A stretch of DNA of 64,000 nucleotides from an uncultured Verrucomicrobiota bacterium (GTDB taxonomy: Bacteria > Verrucomicrobiota > Verrucomicrobiia > Limisphaerales > UBA9464): assembly GCA_903939515.1 (NCBI GenBank), contig CAJAHH010000113.1, positions 1 to 64,000 on the forward strand, written 5' to 3'. The notes below the pieces were generated by a model. The model did not search any database. It had not been told where the DNA came from and saw only the letters and a program-made list of their open reading frames with translations. The translations under genes and the position numbers were made by a program. Shown here piece by piece: positions 7,917 through 17,900 of this stretch (its first letter is position 1; every line of letters starts with the position of its first letter).

Positions 7917-10817
7917 TTAATCGAAAAAGGCAAACTCATTGGCAGCCAAGAGTACTTGTGCGTACTGCTCCCACAGGCTCAGTGGCTTCGGGGGTTCCTT
8001 GGATACTTTCTTGTCGCCCGATTTGGCCTCGCCGGCGACCGGTTCCACTTGGGGCGGTGCGGGCGTTTGCTTCAGAAACTCTCGGGCCGCGGCCAACTCC
8101 CGGCGAGACGGAGCACGCTGGTAGGTGAGTGCGTAGAGGCGCTTCACCCGCGCATCGCCCTCGAGGGATTTCACATCCGGCCGTTCCAAAATGGCCCGCG
8201 CCTGTTCGGCCACCAGATTGCTGTTGAGCCAGAAAAGTGCCTGCTGGGGAACGCTGGTCTGGAAGCGACCCGCCGACGAAGTGTCCGGACTGGCGAAATC
8301 GAAGGACCGCAAAATCCCCGGAAGATTTTGTCGATCGATGTAACCGTAGAGGGTGCGACGCAACACGGGCTTGTCGGTGTCGTAAATGCTCACTGCGAGC
8401 CCGCCCACCTTGGGATCCAGGCTTCCGGCCACCGCCAGCAACCCATCGCGCATGGACTCGAAGTCGGTCCGCTGACGGTTCATCCGCCAGAAGAGGGTGT
8501 TGCTCGGATCCACCTTTTGAGCTCGGGCCAACGCCTTGCGCGAGAGCCCTGCCGCCTCGGGATCACTCGATTGACGATACGCTGCTGAGAGGAGCATCTC
8601 CCGATGCAGCGCCTTCATAGACCACCCTTGTTGGATCCAATGAACCGCCAGATAATCCAGCAGTTCTGGATGGCTCGGAGGTTCGGTGCGCACCCCAAAA
8701 TCACTGGGAGTCTTGACCAACGGCGATCCGAAATGCCCCATCCAAACTCGGTTGACCATGACCCGCGCGGTGAGTGGGTTTTCCGGGGAGGCCACCGACC
8801 GGGCAAACTCCAACCGACCGCTTCCCTGGGTGAAGGGCTTTCGATTCGGTCCGGCGACTATAGCCAATTGCTGCAGAGGCACCTTCGGCCCGTGATTACC
8901 CGGATTGCCCCGCTTAAAAATAACCGGTTGCGAGATGCTGGCGTTGTCCATCAAGGCCATAGCCCGCAGGGGCGCCCCGGCATGCATGGAATCGAGTTCG
9001 TCGAGCTTGCGCTTGAGGGCCCGGCTCTTCTGGGCCACAGGCGTGTCAAAGAACCGATCGATACCGCCCAGCGCCCCTTGGATGGGCGAATCGCCCGCAT
9101 ACAATACTTGCCGCAATTCCTCGGCCGCCGCGTCGGGCAATGACTTGGGCTCCGGCGTGCCGTCTTTTTTTGCCTCGGCCACAGAGGCTTTCCACTCGGT
9201 GTCGATTTGATTGAAAACTTGGCCGTAGCGAGCCGTCATCGCCGCCAAATTAGTGGGAGCCCATCCTTTGAAATCAGCCACCAGACGGGTGTTGATCGGT
9301 TGCCCCTGCCACCGACCCGCGGCCAACTCCTCGGCGATCTTCGGAGCCCGTGACGCAAAGTCATTGGTCCCCAAGGCCGCCCAGGCGAAGAAGGGGGCAA
9401 ACACCGAATGGGGGGATTTCTTCAACGATTCCAATCGCCCTTTCCACGCACCCACCAATCCCGGATCCAAGCTCCGCTGCCGGGCCAGGTTTTCCTGGGC
9501 GCCGCCCTCGAGCACAGTGCTCTCCTGAGCCGTGAGCAGGTAATCGCCGATCTTCGTCCGTAACTTCTGGATCACCGCTGCGGTTTGATCCGTCCGATAG
9601 TCATCGAGATCCTTGCGCCGCTTGGCCAGTTCCTTGTCGTAGTCGGCCGCCTGCTGACGATCGGGATTCTCGCCCACGAGCGGCTTGGGATCTGGTTCGT
9701 GGCTGTTGGAGAAGAGTCCGTAAAGCGAGTAGTAGTCGGCCGTGGGGATGGGATCGAACTTGTGGTCGTGGCAGCGGGCGCACTGGACGGTGAGCCCCAT
9801 GAGTCCGCGGGTGGTCACGTCGATTCGGTCATCGATGATGTCTGCCTGATTATTGAGAAACCGGCGACCCAAGGTCAGAAACCCCATGGCCGCCAAGGGC
9901 TTGCGATCGGTCTCGGTGGCCAATTGGTCTCCGGCCAACTGCTCGATGAGGAACCGATCGTAAGGCAAGTCGCGGTTGAAGGCGTCCACCACCCAATCGC
10001 GGTAGGTGTGGCTGTAGGGATACCGACGCTCCTCTTCAAAAACGTAACCCTTGCTGTCGGCATAACGGGCTACATCCAACCAATGCCGTCCCCAGCGCTC
10101 ACCGTAGGCAGTTGAGGCGAGCAATCGATCCACCACCCGGGAGTAAGCCTGCTCGGAGCGGTCTTTGAGGAAGGATTCCATCGCCTCGGGCGTCGGAGGC
10201 AGCCCGGTCAAATCGTGGGTCGCGCGGCGGAGCAACGTGCGACGATCGGCCTCTGGAGTGGGCGTCAGGCCCTTGGCCTCCAGGGCGGCGAGAACAAACC
10301 AGTCCATACCGGTGCGAGGCCAGGAGGACTTACGAACCTTCGGCTGGGTCGTCATGCGCGGCCCTTGGAACGCCCAGTGGCGGGAGGCGGGATCGGGCTT
10401 GGCCGCGGTGGGTTCGCCGGTCCGTGGATCCGGTGCTCCGGCACGAATCCAGGCCTCGAAGTCCGCGATTTGTTCCGGCTTCAAAGCCCCGCCCTTGGGA
10501 GGCATGGCCTTCACGTCCGCCGCCGTCCCCTTCACCACCTGGATGAGCAAGCTCGACTCGGGTTTTCCCGGAATGACTGATGGCGTTCCGGACTCCCCGC
10601 CCTTTTCCCAACCTGCCTTGAAATCCAAGCGCAACCCGCCCTTGAGCGATTCGGCCTGAGCGCTGTGACATTCGTAGCAACGCTCGACCAAGACCGGACG
10701 GATGCGGTTCTCGAAGAACTCCACCGAGCCCGGGTCGGCCGCGGCCAGCCCGAAAGCACACAACCCGCCTGCGGAAATCCGCAGCAACGCCGCAGCCAAA
10801 TGAAAAGGTCGCATCAT
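7917..10817 (-). CDS. Secreted PSCyt1-PSCyt2-PSD1 protein (planctomycete cytochrome C / DUF1549 / DUF1553)
   Basis: About 966 residues. A signal peptide (MMRPFHLAAALLRISAGGLCAFGLAAAD) begins at 10817; the upstream in-frame extension lacks secretion features. The mature protein starts with a PSCyt1 haem domain carrying CYECH, a CXXCH c-type haem site, and the PPKGG turn. A PSCyt2 domain follows with the conserved ARCHDHKFDPI stretch, and then the C-terminal PSD1 domain with NRVWMGHFG and the LPGILRSFDFASPD region. Such proteins are exported, abundant in Planctomycetes and Verrucomicrobia, and usually paired with a DUF1501 protein, which is absent here. They are often found near polysaccharide degradation genes; the reaction is unknown. 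It is divergent from the serine hydrolase gene, with 127 bp between the starts. Confidence 0.92.
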   Translation of the reverse strand: MMRPFHLAAALLRISAGGLCAFGLAAADPGSVEFFENRIRPVLVERCYECHSAQAESLKGGLRLDFKAGWEKGGESGTPSVIPGKPESSLLIQVVKGTAADVKAMPPKGGALKPEQIADFEAWIRAGAPDPRTGEPTAAKPDPASRHWAFQGPRMTTQPKVRKSSWPRTGMDWFVLAALEAKGLTPTPEADRRTLLRRATHDLTGLPPTPEAMESFLKDRSEQAYSRVVDRLLASTAYGERWGRHWLDVARYADSKGYVFEEERRYPYSHTYRDWVVDAFNRDLPYDRFLIEQLAGDQLATETDRKPLAAMGFLTLGRRFLNNQADIIDDRIDVTTRGLMGLTVQCARCHDHKFDPIPTADYYSLYGLFSNSHEPDPKPLVGENPDRQQAADYDKELAKRRKDLDDYRTDQTAAVIQKLRTKIGDYLLTAQESTVLEGGAQENLARQRSLDPGLVGAWKGRLESLKKSPHSVFAPFFAWAALGTNDFASRAPKIAEELAAGRWQGQPINTRLVADFKGWAPTNLAAMTARYGQVFNQIDTEWKASVAEAKKDGTPEPKSLPDAAAEELRQVLYAGDSPIQGALGGIDRFFDTPVAQKSRALKRKLDELDSMHAGAPLRAMALMDNASISQPVIFKRGNPGNHGPKVPLQQLAIVAGPNRKPFTQGSGRLEFARSVASPENPLTARVMVNRVWMGHFGSPLVKTPSDFGVRTEPPSHPELLDYLAVHWIQQGWSMKALHREMLLSAAYRQSSDPEAAGLSRKALARAQKVDPSNTLFWRMNRQRTDFESMRDGLLAVAGSLDPKVGGLAVSIYDTDKPVLRRTLYGYIDRQNLPGILRSFDFASPDTSSAGRFQTSVPQQALFWLNSNLVAEQARAILERPDVKSLEGDARVKRLYALTYQRAPSRRELAAAREFLKQTPAPPQVEPVAGEAKSGDKKVSKEPPKPLSLWEQYAQVLLAANEFAFFD

Positions 10818-10944
10818 GAGTAAGATGTCCGACCAGCCTTGCCGGCCAGACACCAATGTCAAAACGGACTTCGGCTCACCGGTATTCAGCCGGTTACGAA
10901 AAACCATTGCCCCAGCAGTGCTCACGGTGGCCCTCTTTACCCGC

Positions 10945-12489
10945 ATGATGCGCGGATTGCTGCTCGTTTTATGGCTGGGAGTGCTCATTGGTCGGGCTCA
11001 GGTGCCCGATCCCCTCTGGGGTAGTTCGGCGCGACTAGAACGAATCCGGGCATTGATCCCGCAACTCGACGCCCTCTACGAGGCGCACGCCACCTCCAAC
11101 CACATCCCGGGGCATATCTGGGGCTTGGTGGTCGACGGCCGCCTGCTGCATGTGCGCGCCGCCGGGATGGCCCGCATCGAGCCCGATCAACCCGTCACTC
11201 CGGCCACGCGGTTCCGGATCGCATCCATGTCAAAAAGCGTCACTGCGGCGGCGGTCCTGCAATTGCGGGATGCGGGCAAACTCTCCCTGGAAGACCCGGT
11301 TTCGAAGCACTTGCCCGAGTTCCAGAAGGTGCAGCCCGCGACCCCGGACTCCCCGACCCTCACCGTGCGGCACCTGCTCCGGATGTCGGGCGGATTCCCG
11401 CAAGACGACCCGTGGGGCGACCGCAAGCTCGCTGAGACCGACGCCCAACTCGACTCCCTCGTGGCGCGGGGCCTGACCGCCGCCTCGCCCACGGGGACTC
11501 GCTGGGAATACAGCAACCTGGGCTATGCGCTGCTCGGCCGAATCGTGACCCGCGTAGCCCGAGAGCCCTATCAGGCCTACATCACCCGTCGGATCCTCAA
11601 GCCGCTGGGCATGACCAACACGGTCTATGAGTGGGACAAGGTTCCCGCCGATCCCGCCGATCGATTGGCGCTGGGATACCGTTGGGAAGACGAGCGTTGG
11701 AAACTCGAACCCATGCTGCACGATGGCAGTTGGGGAGCCATGGGCGGGCTGATCACCACTCTCGAAGACTTCGCCCGCTATTCGGCCTTCCACCTCGAAG
11801 CCTGGCCTCCGCGGGAGGGAGCCGATACCGGTCCGCTGAAACGCGCCACCCGGCGTGAAATGCACCGCCCGTGGGAGGTGATTTCGGTGGTGCAAGATCT
11901 CCACGACTCCGAGGGGCGTTCCGTGGCCCGGGTGGCGGGCTACAGCGCCGGATTGAGTTGGAACCAAGATCAGCGCGGCCTCATTTGGGTGCGTCATGCC
12001 GGCGGGCTCCCCGGCTTCGGCAGCGAATTCCGCTTCCTGCCCGACCACGGCATCGCCCTCATCGCCTTCGCTAACCGCACGTACGCACCCATGAGCACCG
12101 CCAACCACAAGGCCATGGAACTGCTCATCAACGAGGCGAAAATTCCCACCCGCCCGGCCGAGGGCCATCCGACGCTCTTCCGGCGGTCCGAGGAACTGGC
12201 CACCTTGCTGACCCGCGATTGGACGCCCGAAGCCTTGCACGCCGCCCTCGCTCCGAACGTGTTCCTCGACCACAGCCTCGAGACCTGGCGCCGCGAAACC
12301 CGCGCGCTCCTCGAACAACTCGGCCCCATCCGCGACCGGTCTCCCCTGGTCCCGGACAACCGACTCCGCGGCCATTTCCGCCTCATCGGTGAAACCCGCA
12401 GCCTGGAGGTCTTCCTCACCCTGACCCCCGAAGCCACCCCGCGAATCCAGGAGATTAAACTCTCCCTTCAGGCGGGGAATGCTCCCTGA
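10945..12489 (+). CDS. Exported serine hydrolase, class C beta-lactamase/esterase family
   Basis: A 514-residue protein of the beta-lactamase (class C)/D-aminopeptidase/esterase superfamily. The signal peptide MMRGLLLVLWLGVLIGRAQ favours the ATG at 10945 over the frame's first ATG at 10816. The nucleophile motif SxxK is S94-M-S-K97, inside FRIASMSKSVTAAAVLQL, and the second motif is Y189-S-N191 in WEYSNLGYALLG. A WVRHAGGLPGFGSEF stretch matches the third HxG motif. The last 120 residues are a beta-rich extension seen in several family esterases. The substrate cannot be told from sequence; peptidoglycan peptide, small ester or drug hydrolysis are all possible. Confidence 0.88.
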   Translation: MMRGLLLVLWLGVLIGRAQVPDPLWGSSARLERIRALIPQLDALYEAHATSNHIPGHIWGLVVDGRLLHVRAAGMARIEPDQPVTPATRFRIASMSKSVTAAAVLQLRDAGKLSLEDPVSKHLPEFQKVQPATPDSPTLTVRHLLRMSGGFPQDDPWGDRKLAETDAQLDSLVARGLTAASPTGTRWEYSNLGYALLGRIVTRVAREPYQAYITRRILKPLGMTNTVYEWDKVPADPADRLALGYRWEDERWKLEPMLHDGSWGAMGGLITTLEDFARYSAFHLEAWPPREGADTGPLKRATRREMHRPWEVISVVQDLHDSEGRSVARVAGYSAGLSWNQDQRGLIWVRHAGGLPGFGSEFRFLPDHGIALIAFANRTYAPMSTANHKAMELLINEAKIPTRPAEGHPTLFRRSEELATLLTRDWTPEALHAALAPNVFLDHSLETWRRETRALLEQLGPIRDRSPLVPDNRLRGHFRLIGETRSLEVFLTLTPEATPRIQEIKLSLQAGNAP

Positions 12490-12528
12490 TCGACGAACTG
12501 CAGCCGTGGTATCGAAGACACCTGCCCC

Positions 12529-12942
12529 CTAGCGCGCCGTCTCCGTCGCCAGGCCCACCTTGGTGATCTGGAGTTGGTGGATGAGGTCGAGGACGGTGAT
12601 CACGTACTGGTAGTCGGCATCCCTCGCTCCGCTCACCACCAAGGCGATCTCCGGATCCGAAGCCTTCAACGCGGTGAGTGCCTCGCGCAGTTGGGAGACA
12701 GTGAGCGTGCGACCGTTGAGGCTGACGCCTCCCTCTGGAGTCACCACGATGCGGCCGGGCGGCTTGGGCTTGACGGTGCTGGGCGGAGGAATCTGGGCCG
12801 AGGGCAGGTTCATCTCCAAATTGTTCACCAACTGAGGCGTGGTGATGATGAAGATGACCAACAACACGAAGGCCAAGTCCAACAACGGCGTGATGTTCAG
12901 CTCGTTGAGTGTGCTGTGGTGCGATTGGGAGGTTTTTTTCAT
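12529..12942 (-). CDS. exbD: ExbD/TolR biopolymer transport protein (second copy of the cluster)
   Basis: A 137-residue inner-membrane protein. One N-terminal TM helix contains the signature LNITPLLDLAFVLLVIFIIT, with the Asp that carries protons in ExbD/TolR (LLDLAF). The periplasmic part ends in a short beta domain. It is the last gene of the long minus-strand run; its ATG overlaps the tonB stop by 4 bp, so translation is coupled. A paralogue lies just upstream of tonB (13649-14068). The two share the TM region closely but differ in the periplasmic domain, so they may form a hetero-dimer inside one ExbB pentamer or serve different TonB proteins. Confidence 0.95.
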   Translation of the reverse strand: MKKTSQSHHSTLNELNITPLLDLAFVLLVIFIITTPQLVNNLEMNLPSAQIPPPSTVKPKPPGRIVVTPEGGVSLNGRTLTVSQLREALTALKASDPEIALVVSGARDADYQYVITVLDLIHQLQITKVGLATETAR

Positions 12943-13640
12943 GGGAGTGCGATCGCACCAGAGTCGACTTCAGTGACCACATCGAAACGAACCAACACCC
13001 GATCCGGGAATCCCTTGGGAGGAACCCTTCCAAGCCGCGGGGTCTGAGACACGGCCTGACGCACGGATTGATCCCAAGCCGCATGACCAGACCCACGACG
13101 CCACTCGGAGCCGGTCACCTGGCCGTCCTTGGAGATCTTCAGTTCTACTTCGGCGATGTAGTCTGAATCCTGCAGTCCTTCCGGACGCTGCCACTTGGAA
13201 CGCAAGGTGAACTCCACGAAGCCTTTGAACAGTTGAACCGGATCAGAACTGCTTTCCACGACCTTGGCTCCGTCGGAAAAGTTGAAGCCCGCGACTTGTC
13301 CGGGCGGTGGAGCCACCGGGGGCGGGGCCAAGTTCGCAGATGCGGACGGGGCAGGAACGACAGGCTGGGGCGGTGCGACTTGAGGTTCCGGCTTGGAGTC
13401 CACCTTGGGCTTTTCTGGCTGCGGTTCCGGTTTCTTCTCGGGCTCCTTGGGTTTTTCCGGCTCTGGAGGCTTCTCCTTGGGCGCCATGGTCACCGCAATG
13501 GTCTTGAGCTGTTTGCCAAGGTAACCTTCCCGAGCAGCGAAAAACACCAAGGCAGCGATGATCGCGCCATGGAACACCAACGACGTCACCAGGCTGACCT
13601 GGGTCGCGCGCTTCTTACGAATACGGGGGGCCGGGGGCAT
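12939..13640 (-). CDS. tonB: TonB family energy transducer
   Basis: A 233-residue protein with the TonB layout. A cytoplasmic basic stretch is followed by one TM segment (about residues 16-35, including SLVFHGAIIAAL with the conserved His used in coupling to ExbB-ExbD). Then comes a Pro/Lys/Glu-rich periplasm-spanning region (about 50-115) and a C-terminal domain with WQRPEGLQDSDYIAEVELKISKDGQVTGSEW, typical of TonB/TolA C-terminal folds. It lies between two exbD genes, 8 bp after the first and overlapping the second. No TonB-dependent receptor is encoded in the window, so its outer-membrane partner is either elsewhere or unconventional. Confidence 0.9.
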   Translation of the reverse strand: MPPAPRIRKKRATQVSLVTSLVFHGAIIAALVFFAAREGYLGKQLKTIAVTMAPKEKPPEPEKPKEPEKKPEPQPEKPKVDSKPEPQVAPPQPVVPAPSASANLAPPPVAPPPGQVAGFNFSDGAKVVESSSDPVQLFKGFVEFTLRSKWQRPEGLQDSDYIAEVELKISKDGQVTGSEWRRGSGHAAWDQSVRQAVSQTPRLGRVPPKGFPDRVLVRFDVVTEVDSGAIALP

Positions 13641-13648
13641 GGGAGATT

Positions 13649-14068
13649 TCAGCGTTCGCCCGCAGGCAAGGGTTCGGTGGCCAATTCGACCTTCACCACG
13701 TTGGCCTGTTGCAGCGTGTCCATGATGTTGACGATGCGGTCGTACTTGGTCTTGGCATCGCCACGCACGATCACGCTCAAGTCGGGATCATCGATCCGCA
13801 GTTGGACCAACTGCGCATGCAACTCGACCAGGTCCACCTCGCGCTTGTTGAGGAACAGTCGACCTGCGCCGTCGGCGGTCACGTAGTTGGCTTTCTTCGG
13901 CGGATCCTTTTGGCGTGGCGAAGCCCGAGGCAGGTTCAAGTCGAGGTCGTTCACCACCGGCGTGGTGGTGATGATGAAGATCACCAGCAGCACGAACGCC
14001 AGGTCGAGCAACGGCGTGATATTCAACTCCGTGAGGGAGTGATGCGCGGTCTGGGAGCACTTTTTCAT
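13649..14068 (-). CDS. exbD: ExbD/TolR biopolymer transport protein (first copy)
   Basis: A 139-residue protein with the N-terminal TM signature LTELNITPLLDLAFVLLVIFIIT and its proton-carrying Asp. The periplasmic domain has the usual pattern of one strand, a helix (VDLVELHAQLVQLRID) and DPDLSVIVRGDAKTKYDRIV. It is 11 bp downstream of exbB and 8 bp upstream of tonB, so exbB-exbD-tonB-exbD is one unit. With ExbB it should form the proton-driven motor that energises TonB. Confidence 0.95.
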   Translation of the reverse strand: MKKCSQTAHHSLTELNITPLLDLAFVLLVIFIITTTPVVNDLDLNLPRASPRQKDPPKKANYVTADGAGRLFLNKREVDLVELHAQLVQLRIDDPDLSVIVRGDAKTKYDRIVNIMDTLQQANVVKVELATEPLPAGER

Positions 14069-14079
14069 GAACCCTGGCC

Positions 14080-14922
14080 TTAGGCGCGTCGGTCGGCAGG
14101 TCCGCGCAGGGCGCTGACCAAGCGATCGGCGAACTGTTCATTGGCCTTGGCGATCTCGGTGACCAGGGTCCGGTTGGCCTCGTTGATTTCTTCTCCCAGC
14201 GGACGGTTGTCCACATACCCGTGCTCGATCGCGATCGCGTACTCGGTGGCGAAGGCGTCCAGCTCCTGGGTGATGGCCCGGATGGTGGTGACCATGAAGT
14301 TGTAGGCGAACATGGCCGGGATCGCGACGAAGAGCCCGACGACCGTGGCGATCAATGCGCCCGCGACGCCGGGCGCCATGGCCGTCAAGCTGGCGCTGGC
14401 GGCCTTGGCGATGCCCGAGAAGGTTTCCATCACACCCCACACCGTGCCCAGCAATCCGATGAAGGGGCCGCCCGCAACAGCGGTCGACAGCACGATCATC
14501 CCCTTCTCCAGGGACAAGGCTTCCTGGCTGGCAGTCCGCTCCAGGACCGCCTTCACGGATGCCAGAGAAGCGGTGCTGACGAGTCGACTTCCACGAATCT
14601 CCGAGGCGTTGTTCTTCAGGTGATACTCCAACTCCTCAGCGCCGGCGGCATAAAGTTCGTACGCCGGGGCCCCCTCGAACGCCTTCTCCGATCGAGACAA
14701 CTCGAGAGGATCCCGAGTGCCGCGGTAGGCTTCGAAAAACTGCCGGGCCACCCTGCGGGCCCGGATCAATTGCCAGGCCTTGGTGAAGATGACTGTCCAA
14801 CTGAAGAACGATACCAGCACGAGTGCCCCGATGGTGATCTTGCCCTCGAGAGTGGCCTTTTCAAAGGCGAACTGAAGGGCTCCATCGGCAAGCATGGGAT
14901 TGAGGGATACAGTGGGGATCAT
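14080..14922 (-). CDS. exbB: ExbB/TolQ/MotA family proton channel
   Basis: A 280-residue inner-membrane protein with three hydrophobic segments in the ExbB arrangement. One lies near residues 30-55 (TIGALVLVSFFSWTVIFTKAW), then a long cytoplasmic region, then two C-terminal helices containing AVAGGPFIGLLGTVWGVMETF and MAPGVAGALIATVVGLFVAIPAMFAYNFM. The GLLGTVWGV and AGALIATVVGL motifs are those of the MotA/TolQ/ExbB channel domain. It is 34 bp downstream of the TpsA gene on the same strand. Coupling of exbB to a two-partner secretion pair is the feature that ties the two halves of this cluster. Confidence 0.95.
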   Translation of the reverse strand: MIPTVSLNPMLADGALQFAFEKATLEGKITIGALVLVSFFSWTVIFTKAWQLIRARRVARQFFEAYRGTRDPLELSRSEKAFEGAPAYELYAAGAEELEYHLKNNASEIRGSRLVSTASLASVKAVLERTASQEALSLEKGMIVLSTAVAGGPFIGLLGTVWGVMETFSGIAKAASASLTAMAPGVAGALIATVVGLFVAIPAMFAYNFMVTTIRAITQELDAFATEYAIAIEHGYVDNRPLGEEINEANRTLVTEIAKANEQFADRLVSALRGPADRRA

Positions 14923-14956
14923 GGGAAATGGGGTTGGCGAAACTCTGTAATCGGAT

Positions 14957-17900
14957 TCAACGGGAAGACGGTTTGGTCTCAGGGAGGATGACCGTCACGC
15001 GGCCCACCGTCCGGGTCAGCTTCGGAGCGGCAGCGACCTTGCGGGATCGGGATTCTTCATCGTCGGCGCGTGACTTGGCCGTGGTCTTGGCAGACTCCTC
15101 ACCTTGAACACTTTGGCTCACCGATGAAGCCGCGGTGCCTTGCGAAAAGCCCACCTGCGCCGAGCCGACATTCCCGCTGGCCGTCACATTCTGTGACAGC
15201 AATGAGGCATCCACCGAGGCTCCACTGGCGCTCACGCTGCCAATTCCGATGATGGTGCCCGAGACGGCACCGCCGGCGCTGACGTTGATGCTGCCCTGGG
15301 CCAGTGCCGTGACACTGACGCTGGCCGCGGCATTGAGGTCGATGTTCTGTCGGGCGAAGACCAGACCGCGGATACTGCCGCTGGCGTCGAGGCTCACGGT
15401 GCTGCCGATCACGCCTGATCCACTGGAGTCGATATCGCCGACGTGAACGACGTTGCCCTGGGCATCCCGGGTTCCGGCACGCAGGGTCACGGTCGCCAAC
15501 GAAGAGGAGACCCCATTCAAGGGGATTTGAACGACCCCCCCGGCGTTGGCGATAATGTTCCCCCGGGGGGTGGTGACGGTAATGTTGCCGACCGGACTGA
15601 CCGAAGCGGGGAAACTCGGATCCAGGGATGGCGGAAAGGTGGTCGCCAAAATACCACTGCCCGGAATCGTGGGAGAGTAGGCAGAGATGTGTCGGGTCAC
15701 CGGATCCACCACGATCTTCTCGACCGTGGCCGAACCACCAGCACCGCTCCCGGCATCGATGCTGCCGCGTTCGGATCGGACCACGACATTGCCGCCGTCA
15801 TACGCGGCAATGCGGGAACCGTTCACCCGGATATCGCCTCCGGCGACCACGCTCACATCAGATCGATCCACCGTGAAGATGCCGCGCGCCCGGGCATCAC
15901 TGGTGGTGAAGGTTCGGGAACCCACGTTGATCCGCCCACCCGCCTGCACATCAATGTCGCCGCCATTGAGCGACGAGATCGTGGTGGAGAACATGTCGAG
16001 GTCCCCGCTCAAAGAAACCCGGATGTCCGCGCCTCGAAGGAACACACCCGCCAGGGCAGCATTGGCTCGGGGTCCGTAGGAAACGATGCCGGCCGTGGCT
16101 CCCAGGTCCATGTCGCGAGCCGATATCTCCAGTCGGCCGCCGCCTCCGATGCGGTAGCCGGTGTCGGAATTCTGCGGCACATCCTGACTGAGGTCATACA
16201 AGCGCTGCGCTACCTCCGGCGGCAGAACCGCTATCGTGCGCGTGACCGGATCCCCGTTGGACAGGAGCTGAGGAATGCCGTTGGCGTCGAAGACCCGCAC
16301 CGGAAGATTCAAGAGCAACTGGAGTTGATCGCCGGTCATGCGTCCCTGGAAGGTCAGTTCCTTGCTAGCGGCATTGTAGGAGAACTGATTCTGGATGCCG
16401 GACAGGGCCCCACTCAGCGGGGGGAAGACCAGATCGAGCAGGAATGGGGAGAAATCTGGGGCGTCATTCAAGGGAACCGAAGTGAACTCATTGCGGTTGA
16501 TGATGTTGCCGCCCACCCGGATGAAGCTCAGGTCCGTCGAGCGGAGATTTTGACCACTAAAGCGGGTGTTCCGCAGGTCCCCCGCGACCGTGATTTCCGC
16601 CGCCTTGGGAACGCCCAGGAGAATTCCAGAAAGATCCCCGGCCACCTGGAACTTCACTGGGTTGGGATCGTTCAAATGGAGTAATCTCTGGCCATGATCC
16701 GAGATGCCGAAATCCCGGAAGGACCGGTATTGGGTCTGGTCGCTGTCGGAGACGATCCATTGGACCAGCTCACCCGGCCGGGTCCCCACCACCGAACCAC
16801 CTTCCCGAGTGGTCACCGTGAGGTTGCCCAACGGCGACGGGAACAGGGTCACATCATTGGCCAATTCAACCCCTCCCGCTCCCGCTTCGATGCGGAGGGT
16901 GCCGGGATAAATCGGTGTCATCCCTTGGGAGAAGACGTCGGTATACCGGGGCAGGGCCGATCCCCGCAATTGGACCGAATGTCCTGCACTCAGGCTCACA
17001 AAGGCGTCGGCACCGTAATCGAAGAAATGGCGAAAGGGAGAAGCCGTAGAGCCGAGGTTGTTGAAGAGACCGTTGGGGTTCCGGACCTCCTGAAGCAGGA
17101 CATCAACCCCCGCCTTCACCGTCCAGCCACCGTCCACCAGGCTGAGAGCCAGGAGGCGGTTGGGCACTCCGGCGTTACGACCCGCTTCGATGAGGCCCGA
17201 GCCGTTGCGGACGACAAAGTGCCCCTGCACATCCCGTCCGGCCCGCACCGTGACATCACCGGGTTGGACCCCGAAGGCCCCGCTTCCAGCATCCGTCTGG
17301 AGGCCTCCTGCCAGCGGCAGAAGACTGACCACATCCTGGCCGGCCTGCAGGGTGACACGACCTCCAGCCGCCGTGCTGATGCCACCGAGCTCCGGATTTA
17401 CAAAGTACCCGTCGGGGCGGAATTGGAACCCCTGATTGCGAGTGCCCGTGTTGATCGAACCGGCGACCGCCTCCACGGAAATATTGCCGCCACCGGTGGT
17501 GCGGATGGCTCCCGATCCGACGGTGACTTGATTGCCGGCGATGAGCGACAGCGCGCCCGCCCCCGACTCCACGGTGGCATTGCCAGACAGTGTGATGCTG
17601 CCGACACCGGAGCGGACCGATCCGGCCGCGGTGAAATCGCGCCCGGCCGACAACGAAACCGACCACCCTTCACCAGCCTGGATTCGCGATCCATTACCCA
17701 GGCTGATGTTGTTGCCCGCTTCGAGTTCCAAATGACTCCCCGGCGTGTTCACCCCGGTGCTGGCATTCAAGTCCCAGAGCGTGTTGGCCATGAGTTGGAT
17801 GTTGCGGGTGGCCTGCAGCCGAATTTGCGACAGACCGACAAACGCGGAATTCACGTCCAACTGCAGAGTCCCCGGGCCATCGCCAAATCCAACGCTTCCA

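Noticed and set aside
11230-12375. Minus-strand frame of 381 codons opposite the serine hydrolase
   Set aside because: Antisense shadow; the plus-strand frame has a signal peptide and the SxxK and YxN motifs.
12529-14922. TolQ-TolR-TolA system instead of ExbB-ExbD-TonB
   Set aside because: No tolB or pal follows, the energy transducer has a Pro/Lys-rich TonB-type spacer, and the genes are joined to a secretion and anion cluster.
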